A DNA stretch of 9,408 nucleotides from Nitrospinota bacterium (GTDB lineage: Bacteria > JADFOP01). The stretch lies in NCBI GenBank assembly GCA_022562795.1, contig JADFOP010000060.1:1-9408 (forward strand), written 5' to 3'. The position numbers were made by a program, and so were the translations under genes. Below the pieces are notes generated by a model, which was not told where the DNA came from, did not search any database, and worked only from the letters and a program-made list of their open reading frames with translations. Below are positions 1 to 6,641 of the stretch, one piece after another (position 1 is the first letter of the stretch; each line of letters opens with the position of its first letter).

Positions 1-749
1 AAAATATAGGCATTCGTTACATTAAACATTACCACAAAGGTGAAGGCAAATGGCCGTGTTCTGCGATATATCAATAGCGGCACAATCAATAAATCGAAGC
101 CCAGCCCGCCATAGCTAACTAAATAAGGGACCCATTCTAGCGTAAGATATTGGCCCACAAAGGGGTAGTGTGTACGAGCGGCGAGCCACGTTCTCATTGG
201 CTCTCCGGCCAACCAGTCCGGGTTCAGCTTGGCGAGACCGCCGTAAAAGTAAGGAATTCCTATCTGGACACGCAGGAGCAATAGAGACCAAAGAGGAATG
301 AATGGAGTTCGTAATTTTGGGTTTATTAAAGCATCCAGGGAAAAAAAGCGATTGCAGGGGATAAAAATAAAAAGTAAACCAAGAAGACAGACCAAATACA
401 TGTGATTTAAGAAAAATGTCTTATCAAGCAGGAATATGTAAGAAACACCTAAGAAGAACAGAGGAGTTACAATGCGGTAGAAAAGTCCTAATGCAATGAG
501 GATAGAAAGAACACCCACGGCTGCGAACAAGTAATACAATCCATCGCCAGGCAATGGCTGCACCCACCCGAAACCATAATAAGTAAAGTGGACGACCGGG
601 CGGATAAACATCGTGTCAAGATGGGGCCAATAATAAGTAAGCTCCAATGGGATAAGCAGCCCAAACGCGACCCGAACGACCACGATGGATGAAGCATCAA
701 CAGGCTCAAACAGTTTATGGGAAACCTTATTCAACAATTTTGAATACAT
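1..749 (-). CDS. Vitamin K-dependent gamma-carboxylase-like (HTTM family) membrane protein, C-terminus cut by window edge
   Basis: The minus-strand frame from the ATG at 749 stays open to base 1 and gives 249 residues; the C-terminus lies outside the window. An in-frame TAG at 755-753 sits two codons upstream, so this ATG is the first possible start; its ribosome site is weak. Several hydrophobic segments (about 20-40, 70-90, 93-108, 117-131, 150-170, 207-228, 232-249) indicate a multi-pass membrane protein. From memory of human GGCX, two family signatures are present: LLDKTFFLNHMYL (107-119), whose H116 matches GGCX His160, and PYFYGGLAKLNPDWLAGEPM (166-185), whose K174 matches the catalytic base Lys218. 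A later FHxxN-type motif reads FNVTN (242-246), so its His is Asn. Known vertebrate members couple vitamin K hydroquinone oxidation to glutamate carboxylation; the substrate of bacterial homologues is mostly unknown. The gene is markedly more AT-rich than the operon beside it, which fits horizontal transfer. Confidence 0.85.
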   Translation of the reverse strand, partial: MYSKLLNKVSHKLFEPVDASSIVVVRVAFGLLIPLELTYYWPHLDTMFIRPVVHFTYYGFGWVQPLPGDGLYYLFAAVGVLSILIALGLFYRIVTPLFFLGVSYIFLLDKTFFLNHMYLVCLLGLLFIFIPCNRFFSLDALINPKLRTPFIPLWSLLLLRVQIGIPYFYGGLAKLNPDWLAGEPMRTWLAARTHYPFVGQYLTLEWVPYLVSYGGLGFDLLIVPLLIYRRTRPFAFTFVVMFNVTNAYI

Positions 750-813
750 AGACTAACTCAGCCTTTTAAGCGCCCGCTCCTACCTCTCCACCATACATAT
801 AATTTTACCGACC

Positions 814-2721
814 TCACCGGAAGGCCGCAAGGCCGCCGTCGCGGCCCGCCACGTAGCAGGTTGAGCCCGCCACCGTGGGGCCGCCAAGACACTCAGCCTC
901 CAGGGGTGCGCCCCAGCGCTCGGCCCCGTCGTCGAGGCTGCGGGCGGTCATTAGGCCCTCGGCCCCTGCGACAAGCAAAAGCTCTCCGCTCAAGGCTGGC
1001 CCGCCCAGGTGCCGGCCCTTCGTGCGCACCCGCCATCGCTCCGCTCCGTCTTCGAGAGCGAGGGCGACGAGAGTCCCGTCGAAGGCCAGAACGTAAGCCG
1101 CGCCTTGTGCGAGCGCCGGGCCCGCGGCCACCCAAGCGGGAAGGCTCAACTGCCATCGCTCCCGTCCCGTGGCTAGCTCCAGGGCCGTGACCGTCCCGTC
1201 TGAGGAGCCGACGACTACGAGGCCGTCGGCCGACGCCGCCGCCCCGTCAATCCATCCGCCGGCCTGCCAGCGCCATCGCTCGCTCAAATCCTCTTGGTCC
1301 AGGGCGTAGAGGCAATGGTCGCGGGAGCCGACGACCACGAGGTCATCGACCAGCAGAGGTGATGAGGCCAAAGCTCCCCGGGCCGTAAAGGTCGCCGAGA
1401 CGGCTCCTCCGGCCCTCTTGAGGCGCACCAGCCGCCCGTCCAGCAAGGGGACGAAGAGGGCCTCTTGGGCGGCGGCGGGCGTGGCCACGACGGGAGCGCC
1501 GACCTCCGCCTCCCACTCGACAGAGCGGTCCATGAAATCAACGGCGTAGAGCCGGCCCCCGTAGCCCCCGACGTAGGCCTTCCCGTCGAGAACCGCAGCG
1601 GAAGCCGGGAGGCTTCCACCCAGAGGAAGCCTCGCGACCTCGCGGCCCCAGGTCTCCTCCAGCAGCACGAGCTCTCCTGTTGTGGTCCCAACCAGCACGA
1701 GGCCGTGGCATACTACCGGAGGGGCCACCACAGGGGAGCCAAGCTCAGCCCGCCAAGCCAGCTGCAGGGGGAGCAAAAGGGCGGGCGCCACGCTCCCTGT
1801 CCGCCTCGGCCCGCCTCGGCCCTGGGGCCAGTCGTAGGCCACCACAGTCGCCTCCTGGGACGGGGTCGCCTCGCCTAAGGCGTCGGCCCCTGAGCGATGA
1901 CCAGCTCGAAGGCGCGGGGCCTCAGCGAGGAGGCGCTCGATGCCTCGAAGCTCATCGGCCAGAGCCTCGGCCGAGGGCGTGCGGTGGGCCGGATCGCGCT
2001 CAAGGAGGCGGCGGAGGCACGAGACGAGCTCCGGCGCGTGATCGGCCCTGGCATTTCCTAAGGGCTCAGGGTCGCTCGACATGATGCGGCTTGCAAGCTC
2101 CCACTGACTTTCGGCCCGAAAGGGGGGCGACCCTTCCAGCATCTCGTAGAAAACCACCCCGAGGCTCCAGAGATCTGAGAGGAAAGTCGCCTGGCCTTTG
2201 AGGTGCTCGGGCGCCATATATGGAATGGTCCCGGCCTGGGTGCGGGCCTCCTCGGTCGGCTGGAGAATGCGCGCCAGCCCGAAATCGGCCACCTTTATGT
2301 CGCCCTCGGCCGAAAGGAGCAGGTTATCGGGCTTCAGGTCGCGGTGAATGACCCCGCGCCCGTGGGCGTACTTGAGGGCTTCGGCCGCCTGCCCCATCCA
2401 GGCCACGGCCTGGGCCGGCTCCACGGGGCCTTCCTTGAGGTGGCGGCGGAGAGACCCGCCGGCAGCATACTCCATTATGAGAAAGAAGGTGTCGTCGTCC
2501 TCATCCGTATCGTAGACCAGACAGATATTGGGGTGAATCAGCTGCGCCTGCGTTCGGGCCTCGGCTGCCAGCCGCTCGGTCGTCACCGGGCTCTGGTCGA
2601 AGGGCACCTTGAGGGCCCTCGGAGCCTTTAAGACCGGATGCCAGGCCAGGAGCACCTCGGCGAAGGCGCCCTGGCCGAGGCGACCGCGAATCTCGTACTT
2701 GCCTAAGGCGGTTCGGGTCAT
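814..2721 (-). CDS. Cytoplasmic Ser/Thr protein kinase with C-terminal PQQ-like beta-propeller
   Basis: This 635-residue protein should phosphorylate Ser/Thr residues on partner proteins. The Hanks-type kinase domain spans about 9-268. Visible are the glycine loop LGQGAFAEV (15-23), the ATP lysine K38 in RALKV, a candidate alpha-C glutamate E54, HRDLKPDN (126-133, catalytic D128), DFG (146-148), and activation-loop threonines T161 and T165 before MAPE (169-172). All catalytic residues are intact. After a linker (about 270-315), eight strand motifs of the type VVVGSxDGxLxAL, many followed by a GRERW-like turn, suggest an eight-bladed PQQ/WD-like propeller closed by the strand LAWRAEL. No transmembrane segment is visible, so unlike PknB-type receptors it should be soluble; Streptomyces AfsK is a known kinase with PQQ-type repeats. 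It is the last gene of the operon, 27 nt after the anti-sigma stop, with a poor ribosome site, so translation may depend on upstream genes. Kinase identity is near certain; its target is inference. Confidence 0.95.
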   Translation of the reverse strand: MTRTALGKYEIRGRLGQGAFAEVLLAWHPVLKAPRALKVPFDQSPVTTERLAAEARTQAQLIHPNICLVYDTDEDDDTFFLIMEYAAGGSLRRHLKEGPVEPAQAVAWMGQAAEALKYAHGRGVIHRDLKPDNLLLSAEGDIKVADFGLARILQPTEEARTQAGTIPYMAPEHLKGQATFLSDLWSLGVVFYEMLEGSPPFRAESQWELASRIMSSDPEPLGNARADHAPELVSCLRRLLERDPAHRTPSAEALADELRGIERLLAEAPRLRAGHRSGADALGEATPSQEATVVAYDWPQGRGGPRRTGSVAPALLLPLQLAWRAELGSPVVAPPVVCHGLVLVGTTTGELVLLEETWGREVARLPLGGSLPASAAVLDGKAYVGGYGGRLYAVDFMDRSVEWEAEVGAPVVATPAAAQEALFVPLLDGRLVRLKRAGGAVSATFTARGALASSPLLVDDLVVVGSRDHCLYALDQEDLSERWRWQAGGWIDGAAASADGLVVVGSSDGTVTALELATGRERWQLSLPAWVAAGPALAQGAAYVLAFDGTLVALALEDGAERWRVRTKGRHLGGPALSGELLLVAGAEGLMTARSLDDGAERWGAPLEAECLGGPTVAGSTCYVAGRDGGLAAFR

Positions 2722-2748
2722 GGGGTATCCGTAGGCGTAGAGAGGTGT

Positions 2749-3336
2749 TCAGGAGGTCGGCTCTCCCTCTGGAGGGGCTTCTTCATCCTCCTCGACCTCG
2801 GCTGCATCTCTCGGCAGCGCAGCCAGAGGCCAAGCCTCCGGCTCTCGGCTCAGGAGACGCTGGAGCCAGGCGGCCGCCTCACTCCCCTCCGGCGGAGGTT
2901 TCCGACCGAGGGCTTCCTCAGCGGCCCGCCTGAGCCGCTCGGCGAGACCCGTTTCGGCCAGGATCGACAGCCGCCCTCGGAGGGAAGCGGGCAGCTCCGC
3001 CCCCTCGGCCGGAGGGTCCCATTCGGCCTCGAAGGCCCTCACGGCCTCGATGAACTCGCGGCAGGCCGGGCACCGCTCGATATGCCGGGCCAGAGCCTTT
3101 CTTGGAGCCTCCTCGCCCTCCCCCGCCAGGTGCTCTGAGATGGCCTCCGCAGGAGGGCAGCTCGCCCCGCTGGCCGTCCAGAGCTCAACCAGCAGCTCTC
3201 TGGTCTCGCCAAGCTCATCGAGGCCTCGGCGACACTCTTCGCAGCCCGCCAGATGCGCCTCGACCCTCCTTCCGGCCTCGGCATCGAGCGCTCCCTCAAT
3301 GTAGGCGACAAGGTCGAGAGTTTCACAGGACGGCAT
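2749..3336 (-). CDS. Soluble anti-sigma factor with two zf-HC2-type zinc-finger modules
   Basis: This 195-residue protein begins four bases after the ECF sigma stop codon, with a strong GGGAGG site (3345-3350) inside the end of the sigma gene, so the two are probably translationally coupled. Residues 1-40 form a classic ZAS/zf-HC2 anti-sigma zinc finger: C4, then YIEGALDAEAGRRVEAHLAG leading to H28, C32 and C35. A second module follows, with C60, H85, C89 and C92 (HIERCPAC). Family members normally bind region 2/4 of the cognate ECF sigma factor and keep it from core polymerase. Most have a single finger followed by a membrane span; here there is no hydrophobic span, and the C-terminus (about 175-195) is acidic (EVEEDEEAPPEGEP). 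Release by membrane proteolysis is therefore unlikely. Release by redox, metal or phosphorylation is possible but is inference. Confidence 0.88.
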   Translation of the reverse strand: MPSCETLDLVAYIEGALDAEAGRRVEAHLAGCEECRRGLDELGETRELLVELWTASGASCPPAEAISEHLAGEGEEAPRKALARHIERCPACREFIEAVRAFEAEWDPPAEGAELPASLRGRLSILAETGLAERLRRAAEEALGRKPPPEGSEAAAWLQRLLSREPEAWPLAALPRDAAEVEEDEEAPPEGEPTS

Positions 3337-3340
3337 CGTG

Positions 3341-3949
3341 CTATCCTCCCAAGCGAGGCTCCAGGAGACCGGCCTTGAGCGCCGCCCGGCGGAAGTGCTC
3401 GAGGCAGCGCTTAATTTGAACCGAAATGGTGTTCAAGGGCCTCCCGAGCCGCTCGGCTATCTCCCGGTAGCTCTCCAGCAGCCCCAGCTTGTACTCCATG
3501 TAGGCCTGGATGACCCCCTTGCAATAGCCCGGCAGACCCTCCAGCAAGGGGCTCCAGCGGGCGAGGTCCCGCCCAGCCAGCACCTTGGACTCAACGGTGG
3601 GCCCGCGGTCGGGCCGGCCGGCCACGGGGTCGACCTCGGGCCTCTCCTCCGCCCCCGGCGGCCGCCCCCGGTGGCGAAGGCGCACCTCGGCGGCCCTGTG
3701 GTGGTCGTGAACCCGGTTGATGGTCGCGCGCTTGACGAAACTTCGGAACGCATCTGCCGAGCGCACCATCGCGAGACCTTTCTCCATTAGCTGAAGCAGG
3801 ACGGCCTGGGCGACATCCTCAGCCGACCCGCCGAGGCCCCATTGAGGCCATCGGGCAACGGAAACCACGTAGCCGTAGAGGTAGCCCCACGCCTCCTCAT
3901 CCCCCTGGCAGCATCGAAGGAAGAGCTCCCGGTCGGAGACCTGGTCCAC
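3341..3949 (-). CDS. ECF-type RNA polymerase sigma factor
   Basis: This 202-residue protein has the two-domain ECF layout. Region 2 covers about residues 8-85, including the region 2.2 core AEDVAQAVLLQLMEKG and the DNA-melting part FRSFVKRATINRVHDHHRA. A charged, proline-rich linker of about 45 residues follows. Region 4 (about 132-192) carries the helix-turn-helix LLESYREIAERLGRPLNTIS followed by VQIKRCLEHFRRA. It should direct core polymerase to a small set of promoters, probably including its own operon. The start is GTG at 3949, three bases beyond the TAG of the FHA gene, supported by a GGAGGG site (3956-3961) six bases upstream. Its likely inhibitor is the next gene. Sigma factors beside Ser/Thr kinases are an established theme: EcfP of Vibrio parahaemolyticus is activated by kinase PknT. 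Here both a kinase and a zinc-finger anti-sigma are present. I cannot assign an ECF group. Confidence 0.92.
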   Translation of the reverse strand: MDQVSDRELFLRCCQGDEEAWGYLYGYVVSVARWPQWGLGGSAEDVAQAVLLQLMEKGLAMVRSADAFRSFVKRATINRVHDHHRAAEVRLRHRGRPPGAEERPEVDPVAGRPDRGPTVESKVLAGRDLARWSPLLEGLPGYCKGVIQAYMEYKLGLLESYREIAERLGRPLNTISVQIKRCLEHFRRAALKAGLLEPRLGG

Positions 3950-3952
3950 CGC

Positions 3953-5287
3953 CTACCCTCCCCCGGCGATTAGGCTCGCCTGCCACGCGGCCTCCAATTT
4001 AGGGTACGGCCACCCGAGAGATTCTAGAGCCTCCTCCATCGAGGAGCCGCCGCCGAGCGCGTTCAAGATCGCCCTGAGCCCCTGCCAGCCGACGGCCTCC
4101 TCCAGAAAGGCCGCCACGCTGTAGGACTGAGCGTAGGCCAAATCAATGAGGGGCTTTTCCTCCAAGCGCCACAAAGGCCCCTCCAGGGCCTGCAGAGGAA
4201 GCAAAGCCTCCCGGCGGGAAGCGGCCTTCAGGCTCTCCACCGCCCGGCGGGGGAGATTCTGGGCCACGAGCTGAGCGATGCCTTCATCCAGCCAGGCAGG
4301 GCAGCGCCCACCGGAGGCGGCCTCGACTGCCACGTGCGCCACCTCGTGGGTGAGCAGCAAGACGAGGAAGGGCGGCTCGGGGAGCGCCCCCTCGCCGACG
4401 GCCACACGGACCGTCCCGTCGTAAACACCCGCCATCCAGGTGGCAAAAGCCTCCGTGGGGACGGGGCTCTCCCTCCTGAGCTCCTCCTCGGTCTGGTAGA
4501 CCTCCACAGCGACGCTTTCCGGCAGGGAGCCGACCGTCTCAAGGAGACGGCGGCGGGCCAGCGCGAGCGTCTTGGCGATGGTCTTAAGCAGCGACAGGTC
4601 GGCGCTCAGAGGGAAGCGGACGACCCAGCCGGGGCCTTCGACCGACACGCGCTCCCCCGACCCCAAAAGGACCTCCGTGGCCGCCCCGTCCTCAACCAGC
4701 AGCGTCTTGACCTTCCCGTAGACCCGCCACTTCTCACCAAGGCGCTTCAGGGCCGACGCAGCTTCGGAGTGCGCCTCGGCCCCCGCGGGAATCGCCCGGT
4801 AGGCGTCCTCGGCCCGCTCCCACCGACCGGCGGCCTCGAATAGGCGGCCCAGCGTGAGACGGCGGTCGTGATCCCCAGGCTCCGAGAGGAGGCCAATCTC
4901 GTAGGCCTGAACCGCCTCTGGAACGCGGCCGTCGGCGCGCAGCCGGTCGCCCTCGGCGAAGGCCGCCGCGGCAGGGCCCTGAGGGAGGGCATCGGCCGGG
5001 AGCGCGTGAACCGTCAGCGTCGTTCGGCCGATTCGAATCTCGTCCCCAGGTCGGAGTAGAGCCCGCTCGATGCGACGGCCGTTTACGAAGGTGCCGTTCG
5101 CGGCGCCCAGGTCCTCCAGAAGATAGCCCCCCTCCCTCTCGATAAGGCGTGCGTGATCCCTGGAGACCTCAGGCCCAGGCAGAACCAGGGAGGAGCCGGA
5201 CCGCCTGCCGATGGTCAGCTCCGGACCCCGGAGGGGCAAGGTGGAGCCCCCTGGGGTGTGGAGGAGAAGCATCATATCTTCGCTCAT
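3953..5287 (-). CDS. FHA domain-TPR-gluzincin (peptidase MA-like) fusion protein
   Basis: This 444-residue protein has three parts. Residues about 16-92 form an FHA domain, the phosphothreonine-binding fold, with its key residues intact: G27-R28, S42 and H45 in SRDHARL, and N64-G65-T66 with N69-G70 in ANGTFVNG. Residues about 105-185 look like two or three TPR-like helical hairpins (RADGRVPEAVQAYEIGL; LFEAAGRWERAEDAYRAI). The C-terminal half resembles peptidase MA-like zinc enzymes: HEVAH at 314-318 supplies two histidine ligands and the catalytic E315, and WLDEGIAQ supplies E335 as third ligand, 17 residues later. All metal ligands are present, so activity is plausible. No signal peptide or membrane span is seen, so it should be cytoplasmic. 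Its GAGGT ribosome site overlaps the stop codon of the gene upstream, 12 bases away, and it ends three bases before the sigma start. Docking to a phosphoprotein made by the operon's kinase is inference. Confidence 0.88.
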   Translation of the reverse strand: MSEDMMLLLHTPGGSTLPLRGPELTIGRRSGSSLVLPGPEVSRDHARLIEREGGYLLEDLGAANGTFVNGRRIERALLRPGDEIRIGRTTLTVHALPADALPQGPAAAAFAEGDRLRADGRVPEAVQAYEIGLLSEPGDHDRRLTLGRLFEAAGRWERAEDAYRAIPAGAEAHSEAASALKRLGEKWRVYGKVKTLLVEDGAATEVLLGSGERVSVEGPGWVVRFPLSADLSLLKTIAKTLALARRRLLETVGSLPESVAVEVYQTEEELRRESPVPTEAFATWMAGVYDGTVRVAVGEGALPEPPFLVLLLTHEVAHVAVEAASGGRCPAWLDEGIAQLVAQNLPRRAVESLKAASRREALLPLQALEGPLWRLEEKPLIDLAYAQSYSVAAFLEEAVGWQGLRAILNALGGGSSMEEALESLGWPYPKLEAAWQASLIAGGG

Positions 5288-5299
5288 CGCCCTGTTACC

Positions 5300-6271
5300 T
5301 CATCGGGCCGAGCGCCTGTATCCGGCCTCACGGGCCTCGGCCTCGTCGGCGAAGAGGACCCGGTTGGCCGAGCCGACCCGGTAGTAGAACCGCCCCCCGG
5401 GCAGGTGGTAGACCTTGCTCGCAAGGTTGCCGACGACGGGGCCGCCCCAGAGCCCCCTTCGGGCCCGGCGGGCCTCGGCCTCCAGGCGTCCAAAGGCCGC
5501 GCGGCGCGGGGCCCCGGCGGTGGCGAGATCGGCATGGACGGCGCCTTGCTCGATAAGCGAGGCGTTGACGTCCGTGCCGTCGGCCAGGGAGACGAAGGCG
5601 AGAAGCGCCCCATCGGCCAACTTCGGCTGAGGAGGATAGTCCAGGGCGACGGCCTTCCCGGCGACCAGCTCCGAGAGGGCACGGCGGGCCCGGCTGCCGT
5701 AAATCTCATCGCCCACCTTCGGGTCATTGTAGGCGGGAGCCCTAAGCCCCGCCATGCGGATGAGTTGGCCTGAGTTTAGACGAATGCGGTCCCCCGTTAA
5801 GATAGCGGCCACGACACCCGTTTCGGGGAGGCCCCCCTGGGCAGTCGCGGCAGGCATCTTGGCCGTATCCAGGGCCGCAGGCGCAGGGGATAACGACCCA
5901 AGCCCGAAAGTCCACCAGACGACGAGCCCCGCCGCAAGCAAGGCGAGGCCGGCGGCCGCCAACAAGCGGCCCCGGGGCGCGCTGAGAGGCGCCGACGCTC
6001 CCTCGGCGACCTCCAATACGCCGTCGAGACCCAGCAGGTCCCACAGGCGCGCGGGGGGGATGCGGGCCTGGAGAGCGGGCCCGGCGGGCTCGGCCCGAAC
6101 GACCACCGCCCCCCAATCCTCGAGAGCGCGCGCCACGGCGCCCATATCCTCGGCGGACTCGAGACGAAGGCTCACCTCCACCAGGTCGGCCGAAGGCCCC
6201 CACCGCCCCTCGGCCCCGTGTAGGGCCGCCAGCATCTGCTCGACGAGCCCCGGCGTCATGCTCGCCGTCAT
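5300..6271 (-). CDS. Single-TM protein with degenerate SNase-like domain and Ada-like C-terminal module
   Basis: This is the first gene of the operon (323 residues). Residues 30-90 form an alpha/beta region, ending ARIPPARLWDLLGLDGVLEV, that resembles a small ferredoxin-like or propeptide fold; I do not recognise it firmly. Residues 103-124 are one membrane span. Residues about 150-276 match the staphylococcal nuclease fold (TGDRIRL, IRMAGLRAP, LLAFVSLADGTDVNASLIEQG). Compared with nuclease A, D21 and R35 have equivalents (D161, R172), but D40, E43 and R87 appear as R177, A180 and A222, so it is probably not a nuclease. Residues 280-318 (GNLASKVYHLPGGRFYY, then AREAGYR) match the Ada-like zinc module often found after SNase domains, but the usual cysteines are G293 and S321. 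The ATG at 6271 follows a GAGGGAAAGGGG stretch. With its short N-terminal part probably cytoplasmic and the folded C-terminal part outside, it could be a sensor, but this is inference. Confidence 0.75.
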   Translation of the reverse strand: MTASMTPGLVEQMLAALHGAEGRWGPSADLVEVSLRLESAEDMGAVARALEDWGAVVVRAEPAGPALQARIPPARLWDLLGLDGVLEVAEGASAPLSAPRGRLLAAAGLALLAAGLVVWWTFGLGSLSPAPAALDTAKMPAATAQGGLPETGVVAAILTGDRIRLNSGQLIRMAGLRAPAYNDPKVGDEIYGSRARRALSELVAGKAVALDYPPQPKLADGALLAFVSLADGTDVNASLIEQGAVHADLATAGAPRRAAFGRLEAEARRARRGLWGGPVVGNLASKVYHLPGGRFYYRVGSANRVLFADEAEAREAGYRRSAR

Positions 6272-6359
6272 GGACCCCTTTCCCTCTATAGGACGAATGA
6301 GGCTGGGCGATTCTTACTGCCCGGCGATGAGAATCCTCTCTCTATTACATGTTTATGCA

Positions 6360-6388
6360 ATATTAACAGAACTGGGCCCCGGCGTCAC
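6360..6388 (-). promoter_or_regulatory. Possible weak sigma-70-type promoter for the sigma/kinase operon
   Basis: On the minus strand GTGACG (6388-6383) and TAATAT (6365-6360) are separated by exactly 17 bases, each matching four of six consensus positions. It lies about 90 bases upstream of the first operon ATG in the only AT-rich patch of this intergenic region. An ECF-type promoter recognised by the operon's own sigma factor is equally possible, but its motif is unknown, so this call is tentative. Confidence 0.3.
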
Positions 6389-6390
6389 GT

Positions 6391-6415
6391 AAAAGGCCCT
6401 CCGCGGAGCCTTTTT
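6391..6415. terminator. Hairpin terminator, possibly bidirectional
   Basis: AAAAGG pairs with CCTTTT around an inner CTCC/GGAG stem, with a two-base bulge. The plus strand ends in five T and the minus strand in four, so it can work either way as an intrinsic terminator. It lies between the operon control region and the tRNA promoter and would insulate one from the other. Confidence 0.5.
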
Positions 6416-6466
6416 CTCGTCGCTCCGGGGGAGGCCTTCCACCTTTCCCTATGAGATGTCTTAACC

Positions 6467-6495
6467 TTTACAGAGGCGCCCCCATACGGTATATT
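6467..6495 (+). promoter_or_regulatory. Sigma-70-type promoter for tRNA-Cys
   Basis: TTTACA (6467-6472) and TATATT (6490-6495) each match five of six consensus positions with an exact 17-base spacer. The predicted transcription start is near 6502, about 24 bases before the mature tRNA, which suits a short processed 5' leader. Confidence 0.65.
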
Positions 6496-6525
6496 TGGAG
6501 ATGGAAGCCTATCCCGGCTCAAGAA

Positions 6526-6600
6526 GGCGGCGTCGCCAAGTGGTAAGGCAAGGGTCTGCAAAACCCTCATGCGTCGGTTCGAATCCGACCGCCGCCTCCA
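6526..6600 (+). tRNA. tRNA-Cys (anticodon GCA), CCA encoded
   Basis: The full cloverleaf can be drawn. The acceptor stem pairs GGCGGCG (6526-6532) with CGCCGCC (6590-6596). A D arm follows. The anticodon stem is AGGGT/ACCCT with the loop CTGCAAA, placing anticodon GCA at 6558-6560. The T stem is GTCGG/CCGAC with loop TTCGAAT. Discriminator T6597 matches the usual U73 of cysteine tRNAs and is followed by encoded CCA (6598-6600). No separate hairpin terminator follows, only a pyrimidine-rich stretch. Confidence 0.97.
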
Positions 6601-6628
6601 TCTTTCTTTTTCCTCTATAATCAATTGC

Positions 6629-6641
6629 CCGCCTGAGGCGG
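6629..6641. repeat. Short palindromic repeat, copy 1 (CCGCCTGAGGCGG)
   Basis: Six-base arms CCGCCT/AGGCGG flank a single central G. The same core recurs at 6727-6741 and 7062-7078, with half-copies at 6783-6793 and 7078-7088. It lies 28 bases after the tRNA. Confidence 0.7.

Noticed and set aside
488-709. 73-residue minus-strand open frame
   Set aside because: It is an out-of-frame shadow of the gamma-carboxylase-like gene, whose correct frame runs from 749 to the window edge and matches family motifs.
861-2631. Plus-strand open frames of 73-142 residues opposite the kinase gene
   Set aside because: They are arginine/proline-rich antisense shadows typical of high-GC DNA, with no ribosome sites and no domains.
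3039-3790. Alternative frames over the anti-sigma and sigma genes (84-150 residues)
   Set aside because: The accepted frames carry zinc-finger and sigma region 2/4 motifs; these overlap them fully and show none.
5153-6392. Plus-strand open frames up to 212 residues opposite the FHA and SNase-like genes
   Set aside because: Low-complexity composition and complete overlap with genes having recognisable domains indicate antisense shadows.
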